Below, piece after piece: positions 1 to 7,966 of a stretch of 64,000 bases of DNA (positions within the stretch are counted from its first letter, which is position 1; every line of letters begins with the position of its first letter). The position numbers and the translations under genes are program-made. The DNA lies in the NCBI RefSeq assembly GCF_000016985.1, contig NC_009633.1, forward strand, positions 4,693,539 to 4,757,538, read 5' to 3'. Source of the DNA: Alkaliphilus metalliredigens QYMF. Lineage in GTDB: Bacteria; Bacillota; Clostridia; Peptostreptococcales; Natronincolaceae. The notes below the pieces were generated by a model. It was not told the DNA's origin. It made no database searches and was given only the letters and a program-made list of their open reading frames with translations.

Positions 1-147
1 CTCTCCAGTCACAACAACAGAAATAATTCCTGACCCTACATAGTTCAAGTCAACAATTTGTACATCCGCCGCTTTGACCATGGTGTCGGCTGCCTGGATC
101 GCTGCTACCAAACTACGTACTTCTACCATACCTATGGCCTGTCTCAT
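1..147 (-). CDS. Bacterial microcompartment shell protein (BMC-H family), 3' part beyond window
   Basis: The first 49 residues of a BMC-domain shell protein are visible; the rest lies beyond base 1. The N-terminus MRQAIGMVEVRSLVAAIQ, then an AADTMVKAADVQIVDL helix-strand segment and a GSGIISVVVTGE strand, matches the start of hexameric shell proteins such as EutM and PduA. These form the facets of protein-shelled organelles. The start at 147 is preceded by AAAGGTGG at good spacing. It follows ubiD by 18 bp, so it should be co-transcribed with the upstream catabolic enzymes. Family assignment is firm. Whether this is a hexamer or a tandem-domain protein cannot be judged from the fragment. Confidence 0.9.
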   Translation of the reverse strand, partial: MRQAIGMVEVRSLVAAIQAADTMVKAADVQIVDLNYVGSGIISVVVTGE

Positions 148-165
148 GGCAATTACCACCTTTTA

Positions 166-1521
166 CTATTTTTTCAATTGAGGAAAGTACCTCTCAATAT
201 CGATTGACTCGAAACCTGGAATTGCTGCTCTCTCAAAATATTTCGCTGCTTCTCCCAAGGGCTTTGTTGCATCAAACCCCAGTTTGTCGGTAACACCCCT
301 AAGGGTATGGGATGGTTCTAGACCAGATCCCAATCCCCCTGGTATCATCACCAGGTCCTGAGAGGCTTGAAATCTTGTGGCAATAGCCCATTGGATTTCA
401 TCATGACTGTATATGTTTACGTCTTCATCTACAATCACAACATGTTTCATATCTTTACTACTGGCTAGGGCTGCAATAATAGCACTCTTGCCATCCCCTT
501 GGGATTTCTTTTTAATAGATACGATTCCATGGAATCGACATCCTCCTGAAACTGTTACATTGACATCCACCACATCTACCATATTCTTAACATAGGCATA
601 CAATTCCATCTCTCTTGCCAGTCCATTAGATAGATGTTCTTCTCTGCAGGGGAAAGCCACTTGCATGATTGGATTATTTCGATGCATCACTGCTTTTACC
701 TCTACAATTGGATGACTTCCTTGGTTACCATAGTATCCCATTAATTCACCAAAGGGTCCCTCCTGCTCTCTTTTATGGGGAGGCATAATCCCTTCTAGTA
801 CAATTTCTGCATAGGCGGGTACTTCTAGATCCACGCTATGGCATTTGACTAGTTCTAGGGCTTCTCCCCTCAATGCACTGTCTACTTCATATTTATCAAT
901 ACCATAGGTAGCACTACTAATCTGAGAAGCCAATAAAAATGGATAATCATATCCTAAAATAATGGCCACCTCAAAGGGTTTATTTTGATTTTCAAACCCC
1001 CGATACTGTTGTGTCGCCAAAGGAGATGCAACTAAAATACTCATTTCATTTCTTTCATTCATCTGGAGTCTACGTACTGAAGTATGAACCTTTCCCGTTT
1101 CTGGGTCTTTCAGCACAACCACACCAGATGTAATATAGCTAGATGAGTCCCCTCCATGGAATTTGGGAATGGGAAACATTTTTTGAAGATCAATGCTTCT
1201 GGTAATAATATTTTCCATGACTGGACCCTTAGGTAATGTCTTAGTAGGCTTTGGATTGGCAACCGCATCCATTAACTGGGTAATCCGATCCTTTTCCGTA
1301 GTCCCCATCATATCATAATATATCTCACGGTTTCCGAAAAGCCCTCCTGCTACAGGATATTGACTCCCCTTCACCTTTTTAAATATGATTGGCTTTTCAT
1401 TGTTAAAATGGGATAATACTGCTCCTAGCTCATATTTTGGATCTACCTCCACATGACAGGTTTCCAAAAGGTTCTTTTTCTCTAATTGTGCTAAGGTCGC
1501 CCTTAGCATCTGATTTTCCAT
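166..1521 (-). CDS. UbiD-family prenyl-FMN-dependent (de)carboxylase
   Basis: This 451-residue protein has the normal UbiD length. It carries the family's hallmark blocks: HGGDSSSYITSGVV (about 122-135), EGPFGELMGYYG (about 254-265) and REEHLSNGLA (about 293-302), which build the prenylated-FMN and substrate pocket. UbiD enzymes reversibly decarboxylate aromatic, heteroaromatic or alpha,beta-unsaturated acids and need prFMN made by UbiX, which is encoded directly upstream. The start has GGAGGGGGG before ATG. In this operon (formiminotransferase, formyl-THF ligase, ring amidohydrolase, carbamoyl-hydrolase-like protein), I infer a heterocyclic acid substrate, with 4-amino-5-imidazolecarboxylate the best candidate. 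A benzoate-type or pyrrole-type acid cannot be excluded from sequence alone. Confidence 0.9.
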   Translation of the reverse strand: MENQMLRATLAQLEKKNLLETCHVEVDPKYELGAVLSHFNNEKPIIFKKVKGSQYPVAGGLFGNREIYYDMMGTTEKDRITQLMDAVANPKPTKTLPKGPVMENIITRSIDLQKMFPIPKFHGGDSSSYITSGVVVLKDPETGKVHTSVRRLQMNERNEMSILVASPLATQQYRGFENQNKPFEVAIILGYDYPFLLASQISSATYGIDKYEVDSALRGEALELVKCHSVDLEVPAYAEIVLEGIMPPHKREQEGPFGELMGYYGNQGSHPIVEVKAVMHRNNPIMQVAFPCREEHLSNGLAREMELYAYVKNMVDVVDVNVTVSGGCRFHGIVSIKKKSQGDGKSAIIAALASSKDMKHVVIVDEDVNIYSHDEIQWAIATRFQASQDLVMIPGGLGSGLEPSHTLRGVTDKLGFDATKPLGEAAKYFERAAIPGFESIDIERYFPQLKK

Positions 1522-1536
1522 CGCTCCCCCCTCCTT

Positions 1537-2103
1537 CTATTCTTCACCCCATCGGGTAAATAGGTTGTTTTCAATATCCATTTGATCTAAAATTCTGCCC
1601 ACCATGATACTGACTAAATCACCAATTGTTTCTGGTTGATGATAGAACCCAGGTGCCGCTGGCATAACTGTTACGCCAATTTTAGCAAGCTTTGTCATGT
1701 TTTCTAAATGAATTAAACTAAGAGGCGTTTCTCTGGGAACCACAACCAGTTTTCTTCTTTCCTTTATTACTACATCAGCAGCCCTTGTCAACAAATTATT
1801 CGATAGTCCGTTGGCAACTGCAGCCAGTGTTTTCATGGAGCAGGGTACAATGATCATGCCATCGGTTTTAAAGGAACCACTGGCAATAGGGGCCGCTAGA
1901 TTATCATTATCATGATAAAATGTCGCCAGCTCCTTTAATTCCTCCAAGGCCATTCCACATTCGTGGGAGACAACTTCTTGTCCCATCTTAGAAACCACTA
2001 GATGCGTCTCAATACCTAACTGCTTTAACACCTGTAGCAATCCCACACCATAAATGGTACAGCTTGCTCCTGTAATGCCTACAATTAATCTCACTGGATT
2101 CAC
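1537..2103 (-). CDS. ubiX: UbiX-family flavin prenyltransferase
   Basis: This 188-residue flavoprotein starts with a Rossmann-like strand and the FMN-binding loop GITGASC (residues 9-15), and has the SMKTLAAVANGLSNNLL and RRKLVVVPRETPL blocks typical of UbiX/Pad1. UbiX transfers a dimethylallyl group to FMN to make the prFMN cofactor of UbiD. The gene ends 15 bp before ubiD, as expected for a cofactor-maker and enzyme pair. The usual GASGAIYG loop reads GASCTIYG here, a small departure. The start is a GTG behind a purine-rich but weak ribosome-binding site; an in-frame GTG three codons later is an alternative. Confidence 0.92.
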   Translation of the reverse strand: MNPVRLIVGITGASCTIYGVGLLQVLKQLGIETHLVVSKMGQEVVSHECGMALEELKELATFYHDNDNLAAPIASGSFKTDGMIIVPCSMKTLAAVANGLSNNLLTRAADVVIKERRKLVVVPRETPLSLIHLENMTKLAKIGVTVMPAAPGFYHQPETIGDLVSIMVGRILDQMDIENNLFTRWGEE

Positions 2104-2136
2104 CGCTTTCTTCTCTTGCTATTAAGGATGGGAAAT

Positions 2137-2162
2137 CCTGTCTACTCATTTGAACAGACAGG
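2137..2162 (-). promoter_or_regulatory. Intra-operon hairpin between cysteine hydrolase and ubiX
   Basis: CCTGTCT (2137-2143) and AGACAGG (2156-2162) form a perfect 7-bp stem with a 12-nt loop in the 77-bp gap between the isochorismatase-like gene and ubiX. This is the widest gap in an otherwise tight operon. On the minus strand no T-run follows, so I read it as an mRNA-stability or processing hairpin rather than a full terminator. Confidence 0.45.
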
Positions 2163-2180
2163 TCCCTTATTGATAGTATA

Positions 2181-2783
2181 CTATTTTACTTTGTTCTGTG
2201 CATCTCCACCGCCAACCCATGGGTCTTCATCATTTTCCCATGCTTGAATGTATTGGTCCACCGTCATGACCTTAGTGAAAATACTGAGATCATTTAATCC
2301 GTATTCATGCATTTCTTCAGTCTTAGAAGCCGTACCATCACTTAATGTGATGACCTTATAGGCATTTGCTAATGCATCGGTAGCAGTGCTTCTGACGCAA
2401 ACATTTGTCCAGACACCGGTTAGTACCACTGTATCGATGCCTTCTTCCTTCAGATAAAGGTCTAGATCAGTATGGGCAAAGCCACTATGTCTTCTTTTTT
2501 GTACAATATATTCATCTTCTTGAGGGTAAAGCTCTGGAATAAAATCAGATCCCCATGTTCCCTTCACTGCATGAAGAGGTCTTACTCTAAAGTCAGCATC
2601 ATTTTTACGATGGGCCTCTTGAATATGAACAAGGTGTATATCATCTCCTTCACGACCTCTTACCCACTCAAATATTTTTTGTAAATCCGGAATGATTGTT
2701 TCTCCACCTGGGCATCTTAGTGGCGCTTTTTCCCCAACAAAGTCATTTAACATATCAATGACAAGTATCGCATGTTTAGCCAT
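2181..2783 (-). CDS. Isochorismatase-like cysteine hydrolase, probable carbamoyl/ureido amidohydrolase
   Basis: This 200-residue alpha/beta protein of the cysteine hydrolase superfamily has the full catalytic triad: Asp10 in VIDMLNDF, Lys96 in QKRRHSGF, and nucleophile Cys129 in TGVWTNVCV. Relatives include N-carbamoylsarcosine amidase, biuret and triuret hydrolases, nicotinamidase and isochorismatase. It lies between the ring amidohydrolase and ubiX, preceded by AAAGGAGGAAA. By context I infer hydrolysis of a carbamoyl (ureido) group exposed by ring opening, for instance 4-ureido-5-imidazolecarboxylate to the 4-amino acid with loss of CO2 and ammonia. Nicotinamidase or isochorismatase activity is less likely in this neighbourhood. 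The substrate is inference. Confidence 0.8.
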   Translation of the reverse strand: MAKHAILVIDMLNDFVGEKAPLRCPGGETIIPDLQKIFEWVRGREGDDIHLVHIQEAHRKNDADFRVRPLHAVKGTWGSDFIPELYPQEDEYIVQKRRHSGFAHTDLDLYLKEEGIDTVVLTGVWTNVCVRSTATDALANAYKVITLSDGTASKTEEMHEYGLNDLSIFTKVMTVDQYIQAWENDEDPWVGGGDAQNKVK

Positions 2784-2826
2784 GTTATTTTCCTCCTTTA
2801 ATTTTCACCATTTATCTATATACTCA

Positions 2827-4242
2827 CTAATATTTTATCACACGGTCTAGCTTTTGAATGTTTTGACGCTTTACAAATTGTCCAAAACCTTCTTTTCCAA
2901 CAATACCGATTGCATCGTCGTATACAACAGTTCCTCTAACAACTGTTTTGACCGGCTTACCCTTTAGCTTAATCCCATGTAATGGATTGTACTTTGCCAT
3001 AGAGTAGGTTTTCTTTTGATCTATGGTCCACTCTCTTTCAAGGTCAATAATAGTAAAGTCAGCATCTGACCCAATATGCATTGCACCTTTTTTAGGATAC
3101 AGTCCATATTGCTTCGCTGCATTTGTACTTAATACGTCAACTAATTTAGATAAGCTTAGTCTTCCTTTGTTGTATCCTTCACTTACCATGATAGGAACTA
3201 GGGTTTCTACTCCTGGGATTCCAGGGAAAGCCGTCCAAATATTCATGCCTTCAGCATCTTTTTCAGTTTCGATTTCATAAGGAGCATGGTCTGTTCCCAT
3301 AAAGTCTACACTTCCATTTTGTAGTCCTTCCCAAAGCTCTTTATTATCCTTTGTTGTTCTTAGTGGCGGTGCAATCTTAGCAAAGGCTCCATGCTCTGTC
3401 ATGGCATCTTGATAGTTTAACATTAGATAGTGAGGGCAAGTTTCCGATGTCACATCTAAACCTCTTTTCTTTGCCGCTCCTACTAGCTTGGCTCCGATTC
3501 CTGAGCTCATGTGAACAATGTGTAACCTAGCTCCTGCTGATTCAGCAAAGTTAATACCTAATTCAATAGCCGCTTGCTCAGCTTCAACCAATCTTGCTTC
3601 TGCCCAAGCAGGACCATCCATTCTACCCTCAGCTTGGAACTTCTTAACATAAAAATCACACATAGCATAGTTCTCAGCATGAATTCCTACCGGTAGCCCC
3701 GTTTCTGCAACCCATCTAAAAGCCTCTAGCATTTCTGGATCAGTTACTCTTTCATAGGTTGGTACGGAAGGAGTCATATAGGCCTTAAAGGCACACACAC
3801 CATAATCCGCTTGGTCTTGTACAATATGCTTTTTGCCTTCACGAACGTCTTCACCGGTTACGCCACCCCATAGTGCAAAATCGATGATGGCCTTCTCTTT
3901 AATGTTATTTATTTTTGACTCTAGCTCTGGAATACTTCTTACGGATGGCTTCGAGCAACAAGGCATATCCATAATCATTGTTAATCCTCCAGCTGCTGCT
4001 GAAGAACTCCCGGTTAAAAAGTTCTCTCTATGGGTAAATCCTGGATCCATAAAGTGGGTATGGGAATCGAAGCATCCTGGAATGGTCAAATGACCCTCTG
4101 CATCAATTGTTTTATCGAACTCTACGCCTTCTATATCCGTTAAAAAACCTGCTATTTTTTCATCCTTTACAAGTATGTTTGTTACAATTGTGTCGTCACC
4201 TTGAGGAATCCGTGCATTTTTTACAATTACATCATATTTCAT
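2827..4242 (-). CDS. Dihydropyrimidinase/hydantoinase/allantoinase-family cyclic amidohydrolase
   Basis: This 471-residue TIM-barrel amidohydrolase has all binuclear metal ligands: His61 and His63 (DSHTHF), Lys153 (CAFKAYMTPS, the carboxylated lysine), His188 (HAEN), His244 (HIVHMSS) and Asp318 (GTDHAP). Family members open cyclic amide rings such as dihydropyrimidines, hydantoins and allantoin. The ATG at 4242 is chosen because AGAGGAGATAATAAA precedes it; an upstream in-frame ATG at 4260 has no site. It is sandwiched between fhs and the cysteine hydrolase. I infer a ring-opening step on a purine-derived substrate (xanthine or 4-imidazolonone); a hydantoin or dihydropyrimidine substrate remains possible. 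Confidence 0.87.
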   Translation of the reverse strand: MKYDVIVKNARIPQGDDTIVTNILVKDEKIAGFLTDIEGVEFDKTIDAEGHLTIPGCFDSHTHFMDPGFTHRENFLTGSSSAAAGGLTMIMDMPCCSKPSVRSIPELESKINNIKEKAIIDFALWGGVTGEDVREGKKHIVQDQADYGVCAFKAYMTPSVPTYERVTDPEMLEAFRWVAETGLPVGIHAENYAMCDFYVKKFQAEGRMDGPAWAEARLVEAEQAAIELGINFAESAGARLHIVHMSSGIGAKLVGAAKKRGLDVTSETCPHYLMLNYQDAMTEHGAFAKIAPPLRTTKDNKELWEGLQNGSVDFMGTDHAPYEIETEKDAEGMNIWTAFPGIPGVETLVPIMVSEGYNKGRLSLSKLVDVLSTNAAKQYGLYPKKGAMHIGSDADFTIIDLEREWTIDQKKTYSMAKYNPLHGIKLKGKPVKTVVRGTVVYDDAIGIVGKEGFGQFVKRQNIQKLDRVIKY

Positions 4243-4266
4243 TTTATTATCTCCTCTCATATTAAA

Positions 4267-5937
4267 CTAGAATAACCCGATAATTTCTCCACTCTCTAAA
4301 ATATTCATATGGTTGGCAGCTGGGACCCTTGGTAATCCTGGCATAGTCATAATGTCTCCAGTCAGTGCCACTAAGAATCCTGCTCCTGCTGAAACTCGAA
4401 TTTCCTTCACTGTGACTCTAAAACCTGTGGGTCTTCCAAGTAGTGTTGGATCATCTGATAAAGAATATTGTGTTTTAGCCATACAAATAGGCATTTTGTC
4501 TAGTCCTAGTTCTTCGTATCCTTTGATTTGCTTTAGTGCTCCCTTGCTGAAATCCACCCCATCGGCGCCATATACTTCCTTTGCAATGGTGTTAATTTTG
4601 TCAACAATAGAATCGTTTACATCGTAAAGTGGCTTGAACTCTGATGGTTTACTTTCAACAATTTCAACAACCTTCTTAGCCATTTCCACGCCACCTTGAC
4701 CGCCCTTAGCCCAAACTTGCGATAGGACAACCTCAGCCCCCTTGGATTCACAAAGCGCCCTTAACAAAGCAACTTCTGCTTCTGAATCCGTTGGGAATTC
4801 ATTCATAGCTACCACAACAGGTACACCGAACTTTTGAACATTTTCAATATGCTTTTCTAGGTTACCAAAGCCCTTTTCTAATGCTTGAAGGTTTTCTTCA
4901 TTCAATTGTCCCTTTGGAACGCCTCCGTGATTTTTTAATGCTCTTACTGTTGCCACGATGACTGCACAATCTGGCTTAAGATCAGCAAAGCGACACTTGA
5001 TATCAAAGAACTTTTCAGCCCCTAGGTCAGCTCCAAATCCTGCCTCTGTTACAACATAGTCAGCTACCTTTAGGGCTAGCTTGGTGGCTAAAGCACTGTT
5101 ACATCCATGGGCAATATTTGCAAATGGTCCCCCATGAATAAATGCCGGTGTATTTTCTAATGTCTGTACTAAGTTTGGCTTAATGGCATCCTTCAGTAAA
5201 AGTGCTAGTGAGCCTGTTGCCTCTAAGTCACCTGCTGTCACTGGTTCATTAGCCCCATTGTAGGCCACAATCATCTTGGCCAAACGCATTTTCAAATCAT
5301 CCATTCCCGTTGCTAAGCAAAGAATGGCCATAATCTCAGAAGCCACAGTGATGTCGAATCCATCTTCTCTTGCAACACCATCTCCTCGATTTCCTAGCCC
5401 TACAATGGTGTTTCTCAGAGTACGGTCATTGATGTCTAGTACTCTTCTCCAGGCAATTCTTCTGGTATCAATATCCAATACATTTCCTTGGTGAATGTGA
5501 TTGTCTAGTAATGCAGCTAATAAGTTGTGGGCTGTTGTAATGGCATGAATATCGCCAGTAAAGTGAAGGTTAATATCCTCCATAGGAACAACCTGTGCAT
5601 ATCCACCTCCAGCAGCTCCTCCTTTAACGCCAAAGTTAGGTCCTAGTGATGGCTCTCGTAATGTTGTCATTGTGGTTTTACCAATGGCATTTAACCCCAT
5701 ACTTAGACCAACATTTGTTGTTGTCTTTCCTTCTCCCGCAGGAGTTGGGTTGATGGCTGTCACTAAAATCAGTTTGCCATTAGGCTTATCCTTTAGTCGG
5801 TCAAATACATCTAAAGAAACCTTTGCCTTATATTTCCCGTAAAGTTCTAGTTCATCTTCCTTTATACCCAATCTTGCTGCAATCTCTGTAATGGGTAGCA
5901 TCTTAGCTTCTTGACCTATCTGTACATCGGTTTTCAT
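4267..5937 (-). CDS. fhs: Formate-tetrahydrofolate ligase (formyl-THF synthetase)
   Basis: This 556-residue cytosolic enzyme is the usual length of clostridial FTHFS. The nucleotide-binding loop [11 protein letters not shown] lies at about 64-74, and the N-terminal block [15 protein letters not shown] and the C-terminal [14 protein letters not shown] are characteristic. The enzyme interconverts formate, THF and ATP with 10-formyl-THF. In purine or glycine fermenters it runs toward ATP formation. It lies 12 bp after ftcD and 24 bp before the amidohydrolase start, with GAGGAGGA before the ATG. Its position next to formiminotransferase argues for a catabolic, ATP-yielding role here rather than a Wood-Ljungdahl one; a second copy elsewhere cannot be excluded. 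Confidence 0.97.
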   Translation of the reverse strand: MKTDVQIGQEAKMLPITEIAARLGIKEDELELYGKYKAKVSLDVFDRLKDKPNGKLILVTAINPTPAGEGKTTTNVGLSMGLNAIGKTTMTTLREPSLGPNFGVKGGAAGGGYAQVVPMEDINLHFTGDIHAITTAHNLLAALLDNHIHQGNVLDIDTRRIAWRRVLDINDRTLRNTIVGLGNRGDGVAREDGFDITVASEIMAILCLATGMDDLKMRLAKMIVAYNGANEPVTAGDLEATGSLALLLKDAIKPNLVQTLENTPAFIHGGPFANIAHGCNSALATKLALKVADYVVTEAGFGADLGAEKFFDIKCRFADLKPDCAVIVATVRALKNHGGVPKGQLNEENLQALEKGFGNLEKHIENVQKFGVPVVVAMNEFPTDSEAEVALLRALCESKGAEVVLSQVWAKGGQGGVEMAKKVVEIVESKPSEFKPLYDVNDSIVDKINTIAKEVYGADGVDFSKGALKQIKGYEELGLDKMPICMAKTQYSLSDDPTLLGRPTGFRVTVKEIRVSAGAGFLVALTGDIMTMPGLPRVPAANHMNILESGEIIGLF

Positions 5938-5949
5938 AATGATCCTCCT

Positions 5950-6858
5950 CTATTCCATTAAATGGGTTTCTAATATCTGTTCCTTTCTAAACCCTTCTAA
6001 CCCTAAGTGATATTCTAGTGAGTTAAGCAAATGCTCTAGCTTTACCGGTCCCACAAGTTCAGATCCTGTTACTGTCACGCCGTATCTTTGTGCTTCTTGT
6101 TTCACAAAGCTAAAGGCGCGATAAAGTGGCGTTGCTGTACAATCAAACATATTCATTGAAACGACTACGCCGGTTCTTTCTGGAAATTTGATTCCTACGG
6201 CTCTAATTGTAGAGAATCCACCACTTGGACCTCGAACGCCCTTTGCAATTTTTTTAGCAATGCTTACATCCTCTGTGGCTAAAAATACATTATAGGCCGT
6301 TAGTCCCTCATGATCGGCACTGACAATAGTCGCTCCTGCAGTTGCATGTAATGCCGCTGGTCCAATATCTGGCTTTCTTTCATCTGTGTGGGCAACTTCC
6401 TTTAACCCTTCATACTGTCCTTTTCTAATAAAAGCTAAGGACTTGCGTTCTTCACAACGGGCATTTTCTCCCGAGAAGTATACCGGCACTTCAAAGCGCT
6501 TGTAGACTTCTGATCCAATCTCCTCTGCTAGCTTTGCACATTCTTCAATAGAGATGTTTCTAAATGGAAATAAGGGAATTGTATCTTGGGCCCCAATTCT
6601 AGGGTGAGATCCTTGCTGTTCTTCCATGCTAATCAGCTCATAGGATTTTGCGGCCATGTTTAATAGTGCTTCCTTGAGAGGTCCTGGCTCTCCGATGACC
6701 GTTACCACTGTTCTATTAAAGTCATGCTCGGGTTCATAACTGACAAGTTTAACCCCTTCCACATTTCTTAAGGGCTCTACCACCGCCTCAATCACTTCTT
6801 TTCTCCTGCCATCACTAAAGTTTGGTACCGCCAAAACATATTGTTTTTCTGTTGACAT
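5950..6858 (-). CDS. Formiminotransferase (FtcD N-terminal type)
   Basis: This 302-residue stand-alone formiminotransferase corresponds to the N-terminal half of mammalian FTCD. The motif GSHPRIGAQD holds the likely catalytic His85. These enzymes transfer the formimino group from formiminoglutamate or formiminoglycine to THF. No histidine-degradation genes (hutH, hutU, hutI) are nearby, so I favour formiminoglycine, the last ring fragment of anaerobic xanthine breakdown. It is the first gene of the minus-strand operon, with GAAAGGGG upstream of the ATG. The matching cyclodeaminase is the separate gene at 9851-10495. Confidence 0.92.
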   Translation of the reverse strand: MSTEKQYVLAVPNFSDGRRKEVIEAVVEPLRNVEGVKLVSYEPEHDFNRTVVTVIGEPGPLKEALLNMAAKSYELISMEEQQGSHPRIGAQDTIPLFPFRNISIEECAKLAEEIGSEVYKRFEVPVYFSGENARCEERKSLAFIRKGQYEGLKEVAHTDERKPDIGPAALHATAGATIVSADHEGLTAYNVFLATEDVSIAKKIAKGVRGPSGGFSTIRAVGIKFPERTGVVVSMNMFDCTATPLYRAFSFVKQEAQRYGVTVTGSELVGPVKLEHLLNSLEYHLGLEGFRKEQILETHLME

Positions 6859-7179
6859 AAATAAAATACCCCTTTCGCTGGTTAATTATCTTAACTCTTT
6901 TTTTAATTTTCTGTTTTTTCTCTCTCTTATCAATATTCTAGTTAATAATTCAATTTCCTTTGTATGTTCTCTATAAATATTCCTATGATTGTGATCATAT
7001 ACCTCGCAATATTTTGTATGTTACATACAAATATTGGTGTTTTGCTTCTTCTTCGCTTGAAATTAGAAGGAATTTTCAGAAAAAGATGGTATAATGTAAG
7101 ACAGTATCTTCTAATCATCTATTTGATCAATCATCCCTTTCACTGAGATTGATCAGCTTAAAAAGGAGAGTGTTTATTA
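6859..7179. promoter_or_regulatory. Divergent control region between the formiminotransferase operon and the cyclase gene
   Basis: This 321-bp AT-rich intergenic region separates two divergent units. A perfect TATAAT lies at 7090-7095 on the plus strand, with no good -35 hexamer 17 bp upstream, as in activator-dependent promoters. It contains the palindrome at 7007-7036 and a leader inverted repeat TGATCAATC/GATTGATCA (7124-7132 and 7147-7155) just ahead of the cyclase Shine-Dalgarno. TTTGTATGTT occurs near 6958 and again near 7013, suggesting repeated half-sites. Control by the PucR protein encoded next door is inferred. Confidence 0.5.
7007..7036. promoter_or_regulatory. Near-perfect palindrome, candidate operator
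   Basis: CAATATTTTGTATG (7007-7020), spacer TTA, then CATACAAATATTG (7024-7036): the arms match over 13 bp with one extra T on the left. It sits midway between the divergent ftcD-like and cyclase genes, about 150 bp from each start, where a shared regulator would bind. No T-run follows, so it is not a terminator. Confidence 0.5.
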
Positions 7180-7872
7180 ATGGCTTTACGTTTAATTGAT
7201 TTATCACAGGAAATTTTTCAAGGTATGTCTGTTTTCCCAATGCATCAGCCTACCTTCATTATGACCAATATGACCCATGAAGATAACATGGAAGCAACTG
7301 GGAGTCCAACCCTAGGGTTTTCTGCTCGAAATCTGCTCATTAGTGAGCATGGGGGTACCCATTGTGATGCTGTTTGGGAATATAAGTCCTCCGGAGCCAC
7401 CATTGACCACATGCCTATGGGTCATTTCTGGGGTAGTGCTATTTGCCTGGACTTGTCTCATATTCCAGCCAGTCGCAGTATTGAACCACGAGACCTTGAG
7501 GAAGCGGTCTCGAAATCTGGTCAGGAAATACGGAAAGGAGACATTGTGCTTCTTTATACAGGGCACTATGATCGTTGGTTTGGAACAGATAAATGGCAAA
7601 CGACTTACACAGGTCTCAGTTACAATGCCGCCAAGTGGCTAGCTGAGCAAGGCGTCGTCAATATCGGTGTAGATGCCCCAGCCATTGACCATCCTGATGA
7701 CATAAACTTTTCTGGTCATTTAGTCTGTGGTGAATATGACATGACCAATACAGAAAACCTTTGTAATCTAAACGAATTGATTAACCAACGTTTCTTGTAC
7801 TTTGGGTTACCGTTAAAAATTAGAGACGGCTCTGGCTCACCAATTCGTGCCGTGGCTTTAGTAGAAGAATAA
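7180..7872 (+). CDS. Cyclase-family metal-dependent hydrolase (kynurenine formamidase/isatin hydrolase superfamily)
   Basis: This 230-residue protein has the superfamily metal motif HGGTHCD with His57, His61 and Asp63; the following PxH of many relatives is replaced by AVWEY. A later GVVNIGVDAPAIDHPD segment matches the conserved core. Relatives are manganese or zinc enzymes that hydrolyse N-formyl amides or open lactam rings (isatin hydrolase). It is transcribed divergently from the formiminotransferase operon with AAGGAGAG before its ATG. I infer a role in the same pathway, for example opening of 4-imidazolonone to formiminoglycine. This is a hypothesis; a formamidase is the main alternative. 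Confidence 0.8.
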   Translation: MALRLIDLSQEIFQGMSVFPMHQPTFIMTNMTHEDNMEATGSPTLGFSARNLLISEHGGTHCDAVWEYKSSGATIDHMPMGHFWGSAICLDLSHIPASRSIEPRDLEEAVSKSGQEIRKGDIVLLYTGHYDRWFGTDKWQTTYTGLSYNAAKWLAEQGVVNIGVDAPAIDHPDDINFSGHLVCGEYDMTNTENLCNLNELINQRFLYFGLPLKIRDGSGSPIRAVALVEE

Positions 7873-7877
7873 TGTGA

Positions 7878-7926
7878 AACCCGGCACCCTTACGCAACAT
7901 ATCTACTGGGGTGACTGGGGTTTTTT
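7878..7926 (+). terminator. Rho-independent terminator after the cyclase gene
   Basis: The two-part stem AACCC/GGGTT and CACCC/GGGTG (outer arms 7878-7882 and 7918-7922), with small internal mismatches, is followed by TTTTTT. It lies 6 bp after the cyclase stop. Confidence 0.65.
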
Positions 7927-7966
7927 ATGCCTAAAATCTGAGGATTTGACCTCAAAAGGGTTACGA

